A DNA stretch of 64,000 nucleotides. Source: Magnetospirillum fulvum. Lineage in GTDB: Bacteria > Pseudomonadota > Alphaproteobacteria > Rhodospirillales > Magnetospirillaceae. The notes below the pieces were generated by a model, which saw only the letters and a list, made by a program, of their open reading frames with translations, had not been told where the DNA came from and searched no databases. Position 1 is the first letter of the stretch, and the number at the start of each line of letters is the position of its first letter. The translations under genes were made by a program, and so were the position numbers. Below, piece by piece: positions 28,205 through 39,684 of the stretch. Location: contig NZ_FNWO01000001.1 of NCBI RefSeq assembly GCF_900108475.1, positions 1 through 64,000 of the forward strand. The letters run 5' to 3'.

Positions 28205-31060
28205 TCAGAAGCGGCCCGGTCCCGCCGGAGCGGCATGACGGGCCAGGATCGGGCCGAGATGCTGGCCGGTATAGCTCTGCGGGCAGGCGGCGACGTCTTC
28301 CGGCGTTCCGGCGACAACGATGCTGCCCCCGCCATCACCCCCTTCGGGACCAAGATCGACGATCCAGTCGGCAGTCTTGATCACTTCGAGGTTATGTTCG
28401 ATCACGACAATCGTGTTGCCGGTCTCGACCAGAGCCTGGAGCACTTCGAGCAATTTGCGGACATCCTCGAAATGCAGACCGGTGGTCGGTTCGTCGAGAA
28501 TGTAAAGAGTCCGCCCGGTGGCGCGGCGCGACAGCTCCTTGGCCAGCTTGACCCGCTGGGCTTCGCCGCCCGACAGGGTGGTGGCCTGCTGTCCAAGATG
28601 GATATAGCCAAGCCCGACCCGTTGCAGCGTCACCATCCGGTCGCGGATCGCCGGAACCGCCTTGAAAAACTCGGCGGCTTCCTCGACGGTCATGTCGAGT
28701 ACGTCGGCAATGCTTTTGCCGCGGAAAGTGATCTCCAGCGTTTCGCGGTTGTAGCGCCGCCCCTTGCAGACGTCGCACTGGACATAGACGTCGGGCAGGA
28801 AATGCATCTCGATCTTGATCAGCCCGTCGCCCTGACAGGCTTCGCAGCGTCCGCCTTTGACGTTGAACGAGAACCGGCCCGGCTTGTAGCCGCGCGCCTT
28901 CGCTTCCGGCAGTTCGGCGAACCAGTCGCGGATCGGGGTGAAGGCTCCGGCATAGGTCGCGGGATTCGAGCGGGGCGTTCGTCCGATCGGGCTTTGGTCG
29001 ATGTCGATAATCTTGTCGAGATGTTCGACTCCGTCGATCCGGTCGAACGGAGACGGCTGTTCGCGCGCTCCCATCAGACGGCGGGCCAGCGCCTTGTACA
29101 GCGTCTCGATCACCAGGGTCGATTTGCCGCCGCCCGAGACTCCGGTGATGCAGGTCAGCGTCCCCAACGGAACGGTGAGGGTGACGTCCTTCAGATTGTT
29201 GCCGCGCGCGCCCACCAGCGACAACGCCGCGCCGGAACCGGGGCGACGCCCGGCCGGCAGATCAATCCGGCGATGACCGGTGAGATAGCGGCCGGTCAGA
29301 CTGGCGGGATTGTCCATCACCTCGGCGGGGGTGCCTTCGGCGACGACGCTGCCGCCGTGAATTCCGGCTCCCGGCCCCATGTCGATCAGATAATCAGCAC
29401 TGCGGATCGCGTCTTCGTCATGCTCGACGACAATCACGGAATTGCCGATGTCGCGCAGCCGCTTCAACGTCGCCAGCAGCCGGTCGTTGTCGCGCTGATG
29501 CAGGCCGATCGACGGCTCGTCCAGCACGTAGAGCACCCCGGTCAGGCCCGAGCCGATCTGGCTGGCCAGCCGGATACGCTGGCTTTCCCCACCCGACAGC
29601 GAGCCCGAACCGCGTCCCAGCGTCAGGTAATCGAGGCCGACATCGACCAGGAAGCCGAGGCGGTCGTTGATCTCACGCAGGATGCGCCGGGCGATCTCGC
29701 GATCCTTCGGCGTTAGATGAAGATCCAGCTCGCCGAACCAGTCGCGCGCCGCGACGATCGACATTTCGGCGGTCTGGCTGATATGCAGCCCGCGGATCTT
29801 GACCGCCAGCGCTTCGGGTTTCAGCCGCGCCCCGCCGCAGACCTCGCACGGCGCGGTGCCCTGAAAGCGCGACAATTCTTCCCGCACCCAAGACGAATCC
29901 GTCTCGCGGAAACGCCGGGCCATATTGGGGATCACGCCCTCGAACGATTTCTTGGTGTGGTAGCCGCGAAAGCCATCCTCGTACTCGATGGTGATCTCTT
30001 CGGTGCCGGAACCGTGCAAGATCACCTCGCGCACCCGTTCGGGCAGAGCCGACCAGGGCAGATCGAGGCCAAAGCGGTAATGCGCCGCCAGCCCCTGGAG
30101 GGTTTGCAGGTAATATTGGGAGGTCGATCCGGCCCACGGCGCGATCGCCCCTTCGCGCAGCGACAGATCGGGGTTCGGAATAACCAGTTCGGGATCGAAA
30201 TAAAGTTTGACGCCCAGACCGTCACAGGCGGGGCAGGCTCCGAACGGGTTATTGAACGAGAACAGCCGGGGCTCGATTTCCTCGATGGTGAAGCCCGAGA
30301 CCGGGCAGGCGAACTTGGCCGAAAAGATCGTTCGCTCGCCGGTCTCGGCGTTCTCGGCGATGCACAGCCCGTCGGAGAGGGACAGCGCGGTTTCGATCGA
30401 ATCCGCCAGCCGGTTGCCGAGACCGGGATGGATCACCAGGCGATCGACAACGACGTCGATGTCGTGTTTCTTTTTCTTGTCGAGGGCGGGAACGGCGTCG
30501 ATTTCGTAGAGGGTGCCATCGACCTTGACGCGCTGAAACCCCTTCTTTTGAAGCTCGAGCAGATCCTTGCGATACTCGCCCTTGCGGCCGCGCACATAGG
30601 GCGCAAGCAGATAAAGCCGGGTGCCGTCGTCCATCGTCTCGACGCGATCGACCATCTGGCTGACGGTCTGGCTTTCAATCGGCAGTCCGGTCGCCGGCGA
30701 ATGCGGCACGCCCACCCGTGCCCACAGCAGGCGCATGTAATCGTAGATTTCGGTGACGGTGCCGACGGTCGAGCGGGGATTGCGGGACGTCGTCTTCTGC
30801 TCGATCGAAATCGCCGGACTGAGGCCCTCGATGCTCTCGACATCGGGCTTTTGCATCAGTTCGAGGAACTGGCGGGCATAGGCCGACAGCGACTCGACAT
30901 AGCGGCGCTGTCCCTCGGCATAGATGGTGTCGAACGCCAGAGACGACTTGCCCGAACCCGACAGGCCGGTGATCACCACCAGTTTGTCGCGGGGAATGTC
31001 GATATCGACGCTTTTCAGATTATGCTCGCGGGCTCCGCGAACCCGGATGGCACCGCTCAT
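28205..31060 (-). CDS. uvrA: excinuclease ABC subunit A
   Basis: The 951-residue protein has two ABC ATPase halves: Walker [15 protein letters not shown] near residue 35 and [10 protein letters not shown] near 640, the two ABC signatures [13 protein letters not shown] and [13 protein letters not shown], and zinc-binding cysteine pairs ([32 protein letters not shown]). UvrA finds bulky DNA lesions and loads UvrB. Length is standard. Transcribed alone and leftward; ssb, which often lies next to uvrA, is 4.6 kb away behind two chemoreceptors. Confidence 0.97.
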   Translation of the reverse strand: MSGAIRVRGAREHNLKSVDIDIPRDKLVVITGLSGSGKSSLAFDTIYAEGQRRYVESLSAYARQFLELMQKPDVESIEGLSPAISIEQKTTSRNPRSTVGTVTEIYDYMRLLWARVGVPHSPATGLPIESQTVSQMVDRVETMDDGTRLYLLAPYVRGRKGEYRKDLLELQKKGFQRVKVDGTLYEIDAVPALDKKKKHDIDVVVDRLVIHPGLGNRLADSIETALSLSDGLCIAENAETGERTIFSAKFACPVSGFTIEEIEPRLFSFNNPFGACPACDGLGVKLYFDPELVIPNPDLSLREGAIAPWAGSTSQYYLQTLQGLAAHYRFGLDLPWSALPERVREVILHGSGTEEITIEYEDGFRGYHTKKSFEGVIPNMARRFRETDSSWVREELSRFQGTAPCEVCGGARLKPEALAVKIRGLHISQTAEMSIVAARDWFGELDLHLTPKDREIARRILREINDRLGFLVDVGLDYLTLGRGSGSLSGGESQRIRLASQIGSGLTGVLYVLDEPSIGLHQRDNDRLLATLKRLRDIGNSVIVVEHDEDAIRSADYLIDMGPGAGIHGGSVVAEGTPAEVMDNPASLTGRYLTGHRRIDLPAGRRPGSGAALSLVGARGNNLKDVTLTVPLGTLTCITGVSGGGKSTLVIETLYKALARRLMGAREQPSPFDRIDGVEHLDKIIDIDQSPIGRTPRSNPATYAGAFTPIRDWFAELPEAKARGYKPGRFSFNVKGGRCEACQGDGLIKIEMHFLPDVYVQCDVCKGRRYNRETLEITFRGKSIADVLDMTVEEAAEFFKAVPAIRDRMVTLQRVGLGYIHLGQQATTLSGGEAQRVKLAKELSRRATGRTLYILDEPTTGLHFEDVRKLLEVLQALVETGNTIVVIEHNLEVIKTADWIVDLGPEGGDGGGSIVVAGTPEDVAACPQSYTGQHLGPILARHAAPAGPGRF

Positions 31061-31165
31061 CGTTGTTCAGCCTTCGTCGAACTGTGAACCGGCGGCGGAT
31101 GGTAGAGGGTTTCCCGGGTGGGATAAAGCCCCTCCGTCACTCCATCCGCCGCACGGGTCGCCGGG

Positions 31166-32845
31166 TCAGGCCCGGACACTGTTCAGGAAGGTGCCGACTT
31201 CCTGGTCGAGACGGTTCGACTGAACCGCGAGATCGTGCGAAGCGTGAAGAACCCCGTTCGAGGTTTCGCCGACTTCGCCCACCGCCGCCGCCAACTGGGT
31301 CAGATAGTCGGTGACCTGACGGGTGCCTTCGGAGGCCTGCTGGATGTTGCGCGAGATTTCGGCGGTCGCGGCATGCTGCTCTTCGACCGCAGCGGCGATC
31401 CCGGCGCCGATTTCGTCGATCCGCCCGATGGTACCGCCAATGATGCGGATCGCGCCCACCGCCTCGGTGGTGGCGGCCTGAACCGCGCCGATCTGGGCCC
31501 CGATTTCCTCGGTCGCCCGCGCCGTCTGGTTGGCAAGGTGTTTGACCTCGTTGGCGACAACGGCAAAGCCCTTGCCCGCCTCACCGGCGCGGGCCGCTTC
31601 GATCGTCGCGTTCAGCGCAAGCAGATTGGTCTGGGCCGCAATGTCGTTGATCAGACCGACCACGTCGCCGATCTTGCCCGCCGCCTCGGCCAAGCCCTTG
31701 ACCAGTTGGTCGGTGCGCTGAGCTTCGGAGACCGCCTCGGCCGACATCGTCGCCGATTGCTGAACCTGACGGCTGATTTCACGGATCGAGGCCGACAATT
31801 CCTCCGAAGCGGACGCCACGGTCTGGACGTTGGTCGAAGCCTGTTCGGCGGCGGCGGCAACGGAGGTCGCCTGAGACGAGGTCTGACGGGCCACCCCGGT
31901 CAGACATTCCGCCGCATGTTTCATGGTGCCGGCCGAGGCGGCAATGACGTCGGAAACCTGCTTGACGCTGCTTTCGAAGGAATCCGCCATCACCATCGCG
32001 GCGCGGCGACGCTCTTCCTCGGCGCGCAACTTCGACAATTCCTGCTCGCGGCGCAACGTCGCCGCCTCGCGGGCGGCATCGCGCAGGGTCAGAATCGACT
32101 GCGCCAGCGAACCGATTTCGTCGGTCCGTTCGGTTTCGGTGACGTTGGTATCGTAATCCTGATTGGCCAAGCGGTTGGTGATCGCCGACAGGCGCTTGAG
32201 CGGGTTGGCGATGTGACGGGCCACGCCCAAGGCCAATGTTCCCGACAGGAGGGTGACCAGCAGGACCAGACCGGCGAAATGAAGTGCCTTGTCCCAGAAA
32301 ATCTCCTCGATATCGTCGATATAGATGCCGGTCCCCATCATCCAGCCCCACGGCTTGAAGAGTTCGGCATAGGACAGCTTGTCAATTGCGACGGTCGAAC
32401 CGGCACGGGGGAATTGGTAGAACAGCGAGCCGCCGCCGCCCTGGGCCAGCTCGATCAGACGGCGAACGATAAGGACGCCGTTGGAATCCTTGGTTTCGAT
32501 CGCGTTGCTGCCTTCGCGGTCGGGATTACCGGGAACCATTACCGCCGTTCCATCCACCGCATAAATAAAGAAATACTCGTCCTTATCGTAGCGGAGGTCG
32601 CGCAGCAGGTTGCGGGTCCGGGTTTGTGCTTCGGCCTGATCGAACTCGCCTTTGGCAGCGCGAGTTTGATGGTCAAGGGCAATGCCCTGAGCCACTTCAA
32701 CTAGATTTCGCAGCTTTACGACCCGGTCTTCCACCATGATTGATCGCAAAAAGAACATCGCCAAGGTTGCGACGACGACAAAGCCGACAATGCTCCCGGC
32801 GACAACAATCAAAAGTTTGCCGGAAATCCCCATTTTGGAGGCCAT
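31166..32845 (-). CDS. methyl-accepting chemotaxis protein (Cache-HAMP-MA), paralogue 1
   Basis: The 559-residue receptor has a first membrane helix (10-33), a periplasmic sCache_2-type sensor (about 37-185, with [17 protein letters not shown] and [17 protein letters not shown]), a second helix (about 190-212), a HAMP domain and a signalling domain whose tip reads [20 protein letters not shown]. It relays small-molecule signals to CheA/CheW. ATG 32845 follows GGAGAG; the frame extends upstream over the riboswitch of the divergent gene but that part is not coding. It is closely related to the receptor at 33818-35494. Confidence 0.92.
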   Translation of the reverse strand: MASKMGISGKLLIVVAGSIVGFVVVATLAMFFLRSIMVEDRVVKLRNLVEVAQGIALDHQTRAAKGEFDQAEAQTRTRNLLRDLRYDKDEYFFIYAVDGTAVMVPGNPDREGSNAIETKDSNGVLIVRRLIELAQGGGGSLFYQFPRAGSTVAIDKLSYAELFKPWGWMMGTGIYIDDIEEIFWDKALHFAGLVLLVTLLSGTLALGVARHIANPLKRLSAITNRLANQDYDTNVTETERTDEIGSLAQSILTLRDAAREAATLRREQELSKLRAEEERRRAAMVMADSFESSVKQVSDVIAASAGTMKHAAECLTGVARQTSSQATSVAAAAEQASTNVQTVASASEELSASIREISRQVQQSATMSAEAVSEAQRTDQLVKGLAEAAGKIGDVVGLINDIAAQTNLLALNATIEAARAGEAGKGFAVVANEVKHLANQTARATEEIGAQIGAVQAATTEAVGAIRIIGGTIGRIDEIGAGIAAAVEEQHAATAEISRNIQQASEGTRQVTDYLTQLAAAVGEVGETSNGVLHASHDLAVQSNRLDQEVGTFLNSVRA

Positions 32846-32984
32846 CGTTTCTCTCCACCCGGACGAGTACGCACGAACGCACCGATGACATATGCATCGG
32901 TATGAAATTTTGCCAGATTGTTCCAAACAAATAGTTAAACGGCAAACGCGCTTGCGGATCAGAGGGTATGCATTTACGGTGTGG

Positions 32985-33110
32985 ATCGTCATTGGGGAGT
33001 AGCCTCCCTCGGCTTGATCCGGGGGGGATGCGTCAACAGACTTGAGCCGGCATGGCTCATGGCGCATCCGGCATCGGTCGCTTGGCGAGACCTTTGGCTT
33101 GGCGACCGAC
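32985..33110 (+). promoter_or_regulatory. yybP-ykoY Mn2+ riboswitch
   Basis: The leader of the UPF0016 gene contains the two conserved internal-loop sequences of this riboswitch class: GGGGAGTAGCC (32994-33004) and GGCGAGACC (33084-33092), with GCGTCAACAGACTTG between them, matching the conserved cross-junction region. A stem CGGTCGC...GCGACCG encloses the second loop. The class binds Mn2+ and turns on Mn2+ efflux genes. Boundaries are approximate. Confidence 0.88.
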
Positions 33111-33115
33111 ACCAG

Positions 33116-33164
33116 GGGGGTGGGCGGGGCGCAAAGCCATTGGTTTACCGTCAGCCCAGCCCCC
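33116..33164 (+). promoter_or_regulatory. expression-platform hairpin next to the start codon
   Basis: GGGGGTGGGC (33116-33125) pairs with GCCCAGCCCCC (33154-33164) with one bulged G. It ends 10 bases before the ATG at 33175 and touches the weak ribosome site AAGAG. There is no T-run, so it probably controls translation initiation according to the state of the riboswitch just upstream. Confidence 0.6.
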
Positions 33165-33174
33165 AAGAGTGATT

Positions 33175-33762
33175 ATGGACGCTTTGTTTGTTTCCGCCGC
33201 GATCGTGGCGATTGCCGAGATCGGCGACAAAACCCAATTGCTGGCGCTGGTGCTGGCGGCCCGGTTCCGCCGTCCCCTTCCGATCATTTTCGGTATCCTG
33301 GTCGCGACCCTGGCCAATCACGGATTGGCCGCCTGGGCCGGGACTGCGGTCGCCGCCTGGCTGGGGGGCGAGACAATGCGCTGGGCGCTGGGGATGTCGT
33401 TTCTGGCGATGGCCGCCTGGATTCTGGTTCCCGACAAAATTGATGACGACGCCCCCGGAATCGGCGAGCGTTTCGGTCCTTTTCTCGCGACTACGGTTGC
33501 ATTTTTCCTGGTCGAGATTGGCGACAAGACTCAGATCGCGACGGTTGCTCTGGCGGCGCGGTACGAGGATCTGCTGTTGGTCACCTGCGGTACCACCCTT
33601 GGCATGATGGCGGCGAACGTCCCGGCGGTCCTGCTGGGCGAGGCGGCGGCGACCCGGCTGCCGTTGCGGCTGGTCCACATCGTCGCCGCGATCCTGTTCG
33701 CGATCATGGGAATCCTAACCCTCAGCAAGGTCGGGGCCGATCTGATCAAGCAATTAGGGTAG
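33175..33762 (+). CDS. UPF0016/TMEM165-GDT1 family Mn2+ exporter (MntX-like)
   Basis: The 195-residue membrane protein has six predicted helices in two inverted repeats, each with the family signature E-x-G-D-K-T-Q: AIAEIGDKTQLLAL near residue 15 and LVEIGDKTQIATVAL near residue 118. Bacterial members export Mn2+ (Mnx/MntX); eukaryotic ones move Mn2+ or Ca2+. The Mn2+ riboswitch in its leader strongly supports manganese efflux. It lies alone between two leftward chemoreceptor genes. Confidence 0.9.
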   Translation: MDALFVSAAIVAIAEIGDKTQLLALVLAARFRRPLPIIFGILVATLANHGLAAWAGTAVAAWLGGETMRWALGMSFLAMAAWILVPDKIDDDAPGIGERFGPFLATTVAFFLVEIGDKTQIATVALAARYEDLLLVTCGTTLGMMAANVPAVLLGEAAATRLPLRLVHIVAAILFAIMGILTLSKVGADLIKQLG

Positions 33763-33817
33763 GAGAGGGGGGAGGCTGATACCCGCACTCGGATATCAGC
33801 CTCTTGTTGTCAGTTTG

Positions 33818-35494
33818 TCAGGCGCGGATGGTGTGCAGGAACGTCCCGACCTCGCCATCCAGCCGCTTCGATTGTTCGGTCAGGTTGGAGGACGCCGAAA
33901 GAACGCCGCCCGAGGTTTTCTCGACATCGGCGATCGCCATCGCCAGATCGCCCAGATAATCGGTGACCTGACGGGTTCCTTCGGACGCTTGCTGGATGTT
34001 GCGCGAGATTTCCGAGGTCGCGGCGTGCTGCTGCTCGACCGCGGCGGCAATCGCCGTCCCGATCCCATCGATCCGCCCAATCGTGCCGCCGATGATGCGG
34101 ATCGCCCCCACCGCTTCGGCGGTGGCGGATTGAACCGCGCTGATCTGAGCCCCGATTTCCTCGGTCGCCCGCGCCGTCTGGTTGGCAAGGTGCTTGACCT
34201 CCCCCGCGACGACGGCAAAGCCCTTGCCCGCATCGCCCGCCCGCGCCGCTTCGATGGTAGCGTTGAGCGCGAGAAGGTTGGTCTGGGCGGCGATGTCGTT
34301 GATCAGGCGCACCACGTCGCCGATCCGCCCGACCGCCTCGGCCAGCCCCTGGACCAGCCGGTCGGAGCGTTCGGCCTCGGCCACCGCGTCGGACGACATC
34401 ATCGCCGATTGCTGGACCTGACGGCTGATTTCCCGAATCGAGGCGGACAATTCCTCCGAGGCGGCGGCGACGGTCTGTACCTTGGCCGAGGCCTGATCGG
34501 CGGCCGAGGCGACGTCGCTGGCCTGGGCCGATGTCTGGTTCGCCACTCCGGTCAGGCTCTGGGCCGCATCGCGCATGGCATGAGCCGAGGTGGCGATGAC
34601 GTCGGTCACCTGTTTGACACTGCTCTCGAACGAATCCGCCATCAAGCGGGCGGCAGTCCGGTGCTCTTCCTCGACCTGCCGCTTGATCTGTTCCTGCGAG
34701 TCCCGCAGGGACTGCGCCTCGCGGGCGATATCGCGCAAGGCCCGGATCGAGACCGCCAGCGAGCCGATCTCATCGCTGCGTTCGGTCTCTGTGACCTCGA
34801 TTGCATAATTCTGGCTGGCCAATTGGGTGGTCGTCTCGGTCAACCGCTTCAGCGGCATCGCGATATGGCGGGCCATCGCCATCACCAAGGCGGTGGTCAG
34901 CAGGGTGATCACCAGGACAATCGCGGAGAATTTCAGCGCGGCCGAACGGAATTCGGCTTCAATATCGTCGATGGCGACGGCAGAGCCGATCATCCAGCCC
35001 CAGGGGGCGAAGAACTGGGCGTAAGAGCCTTTGGGGAGCGGAGTTTCCGAACCGGGACGGGTGAAGTGATAGAACACCGGCCCACCTCCCGCCTTGGCCA
35101 CGTCGATCATCCGCGAGATGAAGGGCAATCCGTTGACGTCTTTGATGCCAAGCGAGTTCTTGCCTTCCCGCTCGGAGCGGCCGGGGCTGAGCATGCACGT
35201 CCCATCCTCGGCATAGATGAACAGATATTCCGCTCCGTCATAGCGAACGGCGCGCAATTGATCGCGGACCCGCTTTTGCGCCTCGTCCTGGGTGAACTCG
35301 CCTTTGACGGCGCGGTCATAGTGCTCTTGCGTAAAAGAGCGGGCGATGTCGGTAACGCTGCGCAATTTGGCGATGCGGTCGGCGGTCATCGATTCGTGCA
35401 GGAAGACCATTCCCAGACTCGCGACCAGAATGAAACCGACGACGCTGGTCGCCACAACGATCAGCATTTTTCCTGAAAGACCCAGCCTCGGCAC
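33818..35494 (-). CDS. methyl-accepting chemotaxis protein (Cache-HAMP-MA), paralogue 2
   Basis: The 558-residue receptor has the same layout as the 31166-32845 protein: helix 8-31, sCache_2-type sensor (about 35-185, with YDGAEYLFIYAEDGTCM), second helix, HAMP and signalling domain with [20 protein letters not shown]. The C-terminal half is nearly identical between the two, ending GEVGTFLHTIRA here and [12 protein letters not shown] there, while sensors differ more. GTG start with AGGGGAAA eight bases upstream. The pair suggests gene duplication followed by sensor divergence. Confidence 0.92.
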   Translation of the reverse strand: MPRLGLSGKMLIVVATSVVGFILVASLGMVFLHESMTADRIAKLRSVTDIARSFTQEHYDRAVKGEFTQDEAQKRVRDQLRAVRYDGAEYLFIYAEDGTCMLSPGRSEREGKNSLGIKDVNGLPFISRMIDVAKAGGGPVFYHFTRPGSETPLPKGSYAQFFAPWGWMIGSAVAIDDIEAEFRSAALKFSAIVLVITLLTTALVMAMARHIAMPLKRLTETTTQLASQNYAIEVTETERSDEIGSLAVSIRALRDIAREAQSLRDSQEQIKRQVEEEHRTAARLMADSFESSVKQVTDVIATSAHAMRDAAQSLTGVANQTSAQASDVASAADQASAKVQTVAAASEELSASIREISRQVQQSAMMSSDAVAEAERSDRLVQGLAEAVGRIGDVVRLINDIAAQTNLLALNATIEAARAGDAGKGFAVVAGEVKHLANQTARATEEIGAQISAVQSATAEAVGAIRIIGGTIGRIDGIGTAIAAAVEQQHAATSEISRNIQQASEGTRQVTDYLGDLAMAIADVEKTSGGVLSASSNLTEQSKRLDGEVGTFLHTIRA

Positions 35495-35653
35495 GGTGTA
35501 TTTCCCCTAGGATAAAAACCTGAACGTGATTCGCCTGCCGCAAATAAAAGATTCGGGCAGCAAACCGGGATCGATAAAAGGGACCGTCTCCCTTCGCGTT
35601 CCCCGATAGGCCATCGTTCCGGCAGAGTCCAGATCGTTTGTCCTTCGAAACGG

Positions 35654-35683
35654 AAAACGGGAGGCCCCTGGTGGAGCCTCCCG
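35654..35683 (-). terminator. rho-independent terminator of ssb
   Basis: On the minus strand CGGGAGGC pairs with GCCTCCCG around a ten-base loop and is followed by TTTT. It lies about 30 bases after the ssb stop. Confidence 0.8.
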
Positions 35684-35715
35684 CTGATAAATGGACCGTC
35701 GGTAGTGATCGAAGG

Positions 35716-36225
35716 TCAGAACGGAATTTCGTCGTCAAGATCGGCCGGAGGTTCCCAACTCTGGCCACCGCCTTGACGCGCCGCACCGCCACCGCCGCCC
35801 TGGCGCGGCGGAGCATCGTCATAGCCGCCGCCGAAGCCACCGCCGCCGCCGCCGCCGCCGGCAGAGCCGCCTTCGCGGCCGCCCAGCAGGGTCAGCTCAC
35901 CCTTGAACCGTCCGATCACCACTTCGGTGGTGTACCGCTCCTGACCGGACTGATCGGTCCATTTGCGGGTCTGGAGAGCCCCTTCGATATAGACCGAGCT
36001 GCCCTTACGCAGATAGCGCTCGGCGACGTCGGCGAGATTGGGGTTGAAGATCACCACCCGGTGCCACTCGGTCTTTTCCTTGCGTTCGCCGCTGGCGCGG
36101 TCCTTCCAGGATTCCGAGGTGGCGATGTTGAGAGAGACGATCTTCGCCCCGTCCTGAGAGGTCCGCACCTCGGGGTCGCGCCCCAGATTGCCGACGAGAA
36201 TGACTTTATTGACGCTGCCAGCCAT
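35716..36225 (-). CDS. ssb: single-stranded DNA-binding protein
   Basis: The 169-residue protein has the OB-fold (about 4-110: [41 protein letters not shown]), a long Gly-rich linker with runs of eight glycines, and the acidic tip DDEIPF that recruits partner proteins such as RecG and Pol III chi. Start ATG 36225 follows GGGGA; an upstream in-frame extension to 36504 overlaps gyrA and is rejected. Divergent from gyrA. Confidence 0.96.
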   Translation of the reverse strand: MAGSVNKVILVGNLGRDPEVRTSQDGAKIVSLNIATSESWKDRASGERKEKTEWHRVVIFNPNLADVAERYLRKGSSVYIEGALQTRKWTDQSGQERYTTEVVIGRFKGELTLLGGREGGSAGGGGGGGGFGGGYDDAPPRQGGGGGAARQGGGQSWEPPADLDDEIPF

Positions 36226-36454
36226 GGCGCATTGTCCCCGCGAATGATCAAGGCGGCGAACTTTAGACCATGGCGCCGGGCGGCGAAAGGGGCCTCTTTT
36301 CCACGTCGGGAAGAGGAATGATGGCCGCGCGGTTGTCGCTCTGCACGATATCTGGTAGCGTGCGCCTCCATAGCCGTCCGGTCGCCGCAATCCATGGTTG
36401 CTGGTGCCGGTGTGGTCATGCCCAAAGTCTAGTGCAACCGATGGGAAGACATCG

Positions 36455-39160
36455 TTGACCACCCCTCCTGCGTCGCCACAATTCGATATTACTCCGGTCA
36501 CCATCGAAGATGAGATGAAGCGGTCTTATCTCGATTACGCGATGAGCGTGATCGTGAGCCGGGCGCTTCCCGACGTCCGCGACGGATTGAAACCGGTCCA
36601 TCGACGTATTCTGTTCGCGATGAAAGAGGCCGGTTACGACTTCAATAAGCCGTTCCGCAAATCGGCCCGCATCGTCGGTGACGTCATGGGTAAGTATCAC
36701 CCCCATGGCGACAGCGCGATCTATGACGCCATGGTGCGGATGGCCCAGACGTTTTCGATGCGGTTGCCGCTGATCAACGGTCAGGGCAATTTTGGCTCGA
36801 TGGACGGCGATCCGCCCGCGGCGATGCGCTATACCGAGGCCCGCCTGGCCCGCGTCGCCCACTCGCTGATCGAGGATATCGACAAGGAAACCGTCGATTT
36901 CCAGGCCAATTACGACGAATCCTCGTTCGAACCGACGGTGCTGCCGGCGCGGTTCCCCAATCTGCTGGTCAATGGTGCGGGGGGCATTGCCGTCGGCATG
37001 GCCACCAACATCCCGCCGCATAATCTGGGCGAGGTGATCGACGCCTGCTGCGCCTATATCGACGATCCCGAGGTGACGCCCGACCGGCTGACCGAACTGG
37101 TGCCGGGCCCGGACTTTCCGACCGGCGGCACCATTCTTGGCCGCGCCGGAATCCGCGCCGCCCAATTGACCGGGCGTGGCTCGGTGGTTCTGCGCGCCCG
37201 CGTCCATTTCGAGGACATTCGTAAGGACCGCGAAGCGATCGTCGTTACCGAGATGCCCTATCAGGTCAACAAGGCGCGGATGCTCGAGCAGATCGCCGAG
37301 TTGGTTCGCGACAAGAAGATCGAAGGCATTTCCGACCTGCGCGACGAATCCGACCGCGACGGGGTGCGGGTGGTGATCGAGCTTCGGCGCGACGCGATCG
37401 CCGAAGTGGTGCTGAATCAGCTCTATCGCTTCACCCCGCTCCAGACCAGCTTCGGGGTCAACACCCTGGCGCTGAACGGCGGCCGTCCCGAGATGATGAC
37501 CTTGAAGGACATCATCGCCGCCTTCGTCACCTTCCGCGAGGAGGTGATCACCCGCCGCACCATCTTCGAACTGGGCAAGGCCCGCGACCGCGCCCACGTC
37601 TTGGCCGGTCTGGCGATTGCCGTCGCCAATATCGACGAGGTGATCCGGCTGATCCGCGCCGCGCCCGATCCCGGCACCGCCCGCGAGCAATTGATGGCAC
37701 GGGCCTGGCCGGTCGGCGACGTCGAGTCGTTGATCCGGCTGATCGACGAACCGGGACGGGGGATCGAGGACGGGACCTATCGTCTGTCCGAAATCCAGGC
37801 CAAGGCGATCCTTGATCTGCGTCTGCACCGCCTGACCGGGCTCGAGCGCGACAAGATCGGCGACGAATTGCGCGAGATCGGGGCGCAGATCGTCGAATTC
37901 CTTGAAATCCTGTCGTCGCGGACGCGGCGGCTGGAGGTGATGAAGGAAGAACTGGCCGAAATCCGCGAGCAATTCGCGACTCCGCGCCGGACGATGATCG
38001 AGGAAAACGAGTTCGAAGCCGATATCGAGGATCTGATCGCCCGCGAGGACATGGTGGTGACGGTGACCAACACCGGCTACATCAAGCGGGTGCCGCTGTC
38101 GGCCTATCGTGCCCAGAAGCGCGGCGGCAAGGGCCGCTCGGGGATGAACATCAAGGAAGAGGATTTCCTCAATCAGGTGTTCGTCGCCAGCACCCACGCG
38201 CCGATGCTGTTCTTCTCCTCGGCGGGGATTGCCTACAAGCTGAAGGTCTACCGCCTGCCGCTCGGCACGCCGCAGGCGCGGGGCAAGGCGATGGTCAATC
38301 TGCTTCCCCTCGACGAGGGCGAGACGATCTCGACGATCATGCCGTTGCCCGAGGACGAAGCGGTGTGGGGCGATCTCCATGTGATGTTCGCGACCTCGCG
38401 CGGCGACGTCCGTCGTAACCGTCTGTCGGATTTCGCCGAGGTGCGCGCCAACGGCAAAATCGCGATGAAGCTGGGCGAGGACGAGCGGCTGATCTCGGTC
38501 CAGACCTGCTCGGCCGAAAGCGACGACGTGCTGCTGGCGACCCGGATGGGTAAGGCGATCCGCTTTGCCGTCCAGGAAGTCCGCGAGTTCAAGGGACGCG
38601 ATTCGACCGGCGTGCGCGGGGTGAGGCTGGAAGAGGGCGACGAGGTGATCTCGATGTCGATCCTCGCCCATGTCGATTACGACAGCGAAACCCGCGACGC
38701 CTTCTCGCGCGGGGATCTGCCGCCCGAGCAGGCCGAGCGGATGCGGGGCGAGGAACAGTTCATCCTCACCGTCACCGAGAACGGCTTTGGCAAGCGGACC
38801 TCGGCGTTCGAATACCGCATCACCGGTCGGGGCGGGCAGGGCATCGCCAATATCGACATGACCGCCAAGACCGGTACGGTGGTTGCTTCGTTCCCCGTCG
38901 GCGACGAGGATGAGATCATGCTGGTCAGCGACGGCGGCAAGCTGATCCGGATGCCGGTCTTCGACATTCGAATCGCCGGTCGCAAGACCCAGGGTGTAAC
39001 GCTGCTGCGGACCGCCGAAGGCGAACGGGTGGTATCGGCGGCCCGTTTGTGCGATCTGGGGGGTGGTCCTGGCGACGGCGAGGGGGAAATCGACGGCGTC
39101 GGCGATAGCGAAATCGGCGAGGGCGAGGCTCCGCCCCTGTCTGGAGGAGACGCGGCATGA
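36455..39160 (+). CDS. gyrA: DNA gyrase subunit A
   Basis: The 901-residue protein has the winged-helix breakage domain with the catalytic Tyr126 in [10 protein letters not shown], the QRDR ([17 protein letters not shown], Ser87 and Asp91 equal to E. coli Ser83 and Asp87, so the quinolone-sensitive residues are kept), and a C-terminal wrapping domain with the GyrA box QRGGKG (here [11 protein letters not shown]). A TTG at 36455 after GGGAAGA gives the normal N-terminus. The last 35 residues are very acidic and Gly-rich. Its stop overlaps the coaD start. Confidence 0.96.
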   Translation: MTTPPASPQFDITPVTIEDEMKRSYLDYAMSVIVSRALPDVRDGLKPVHRRILFAMKEAGYDFNKPFRKSARIVGDVMGKYHPHGDSAIYDAMVRMAQTFSMRLPLINGQGNFGSMDGDPPAAMRYTEARLARVAHSLIEDIDKETVDFQANYDESSFEPTVLPARFPNLLVNGAGGIAVGMATNIPPHNLGEVIDACCAYIDDPEVTPDRLTELVPGPDFPTGGTILGRAGIRAAQLTGRGSVVLRARVHFEDIRKDREAIVVTEMPYQVNKARMLEQIAELVRDKKIEGISDLRDESDRDGVRVVIELRRDAIAEVVLNQLYRFTPLQTSFGVNTLALNGGRPEMMTLKDIIAAFVTFREEVITRRTIFELGKARDRAHVLAGLAIAVANIDEVIRLIRAAPDPGTAREQLMARAWPVGDVESLIRLIDEPGRGIEDGTYRLSEIQAKAILDLRLHRLTGLERDKIGDELREIGAQIVEFLEILSSRTRRLEVMKEELAEIREQFATPRRTMIEENEFEADIEDLIAREDMVVTVTNTGYIKRVPLSAYRAQKRGGKGRSGMNIKEEDFLNQVFVASTHAPMLFFSSAGIAYKLKVYRLPLGTPQARGKAMVNLLPLDEGETISTIMPLPEDEAVWGDLHVMFATSRGDVRRNRLSDFAEVRANGKIAMKLGEDERLISVQTCSAESDDVLLATRMGKAIRFAVQEVREFKGRDSTGVRGVRLEEGDEVISMSILAHVDYDSETRDAFSRGDLPPEQAERMRGEEQFILTVTENGFGKRTSAFEYRITGRGGQGIANIDMTAKTGTVVASFPVGDEDEIMLVSDGGKLIRMPVFDIRIAGRKTQGVTLLRTAEGERVVSAARLCDLGGGPGDGEGEIDGVGDSEIGEGEAPPLSGGDAA

Positions 39161-39669
39161 GCAGGCGGGTCGGACTTTATCCCGGCACGTTCGACCCGGT
39201 GACCAACGGTCACCTTGACATCGTCGCCCGCGCCGCCGGTTTGGTCGATCATCTGATCGTCGCGGTGGCGGCCAATGCCGGAAAAGGGCCGCTCTTCTCG
39301 CTGGAGGAGCGGGTGGAGATCGTTGCCGCCGAAATGGCCGATCTGTCCGCCCAACTCGGTACCAGTATCGAGGTGCGGCCGTTCGACTCGCTGCTGATGA
39401 ATTTTTGCCGGGAATGCGGGGCCAATCTGATCGTGCGGGGGCTGCGCGCCGTCTCGGATTTCGAATATGAGTTCCAGATGGCCGGGATGAACGCCCGCCT
39501 CGCCCCCGATATCGAAACCATCTTCCTGATGGCCTCGGAGCGCTGCCAGTTCATCTCGTCACGGTTCGTCAAGGAGATCGGTCGCCTGGGGGGCGACATT
39601 TCTCAGTTCGTCAGCCCGTCTGTGAAGTCGAGGCTGGATTGCAAGTTCGGCTCGGGGGACCGGCCATAA
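39157..39669 (+). CDS. coaD: phosphopantetheine adenylyltransferase
   Basis: The 170-residue nucleotidyltransferase begins [17 protein letters not shown], with the (T/H)xGH-type motif TNGH, and has [19 protein letters not shown] and ISSRFVKEI. It makes dephospho-CoA from phosphopantetheine and ATP. The ATG overlaps the gyrA TGA (ATGA), so it is co-translated with gyrA; the pairing of gyrA with coaD is common in alphaproteobacteria. Confidence 0.95.
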   Translation: MSRRVGLYPGTFDPVTNGHLDIVARAAGLVDHLIVAVAANAGKGPLFSLEERVEIVAAEMADLSAQLGTSIEVRPFDSLLMNFCRECGANLIVRGLRAVSDFEYEFQMAGMNARLAPDIETIFLMASERCQFISSRFVKEIGRLGGDISQFVSPSVKSRLDCKFGSGDRP

Positions 39670-39684
39670 GAAGGGGAGGAAGGC

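Noticed and set aside
28027-28380. 117-codon plus-strand frame upstream of and overlapping uvrA
   Set aside because: Its second half is antisense uvrA and its first half lies in an AT-rich gap with repeats; no family resemblance.
32846-33166. 107-residue upstream extension of the first chemoreceptor frame
   Set aside because: It covers the riboswitch of the divergent gene, and a good ribosome site precedes the ATG at 32845 where the receptor's first membrane helix begins.
36416-38671. 751-codon open frame antisense to gyrA
   Set aside because: Sense strand is a complete GyrA; the antisense frame also overlaps the start region of ssb without a plausible start.
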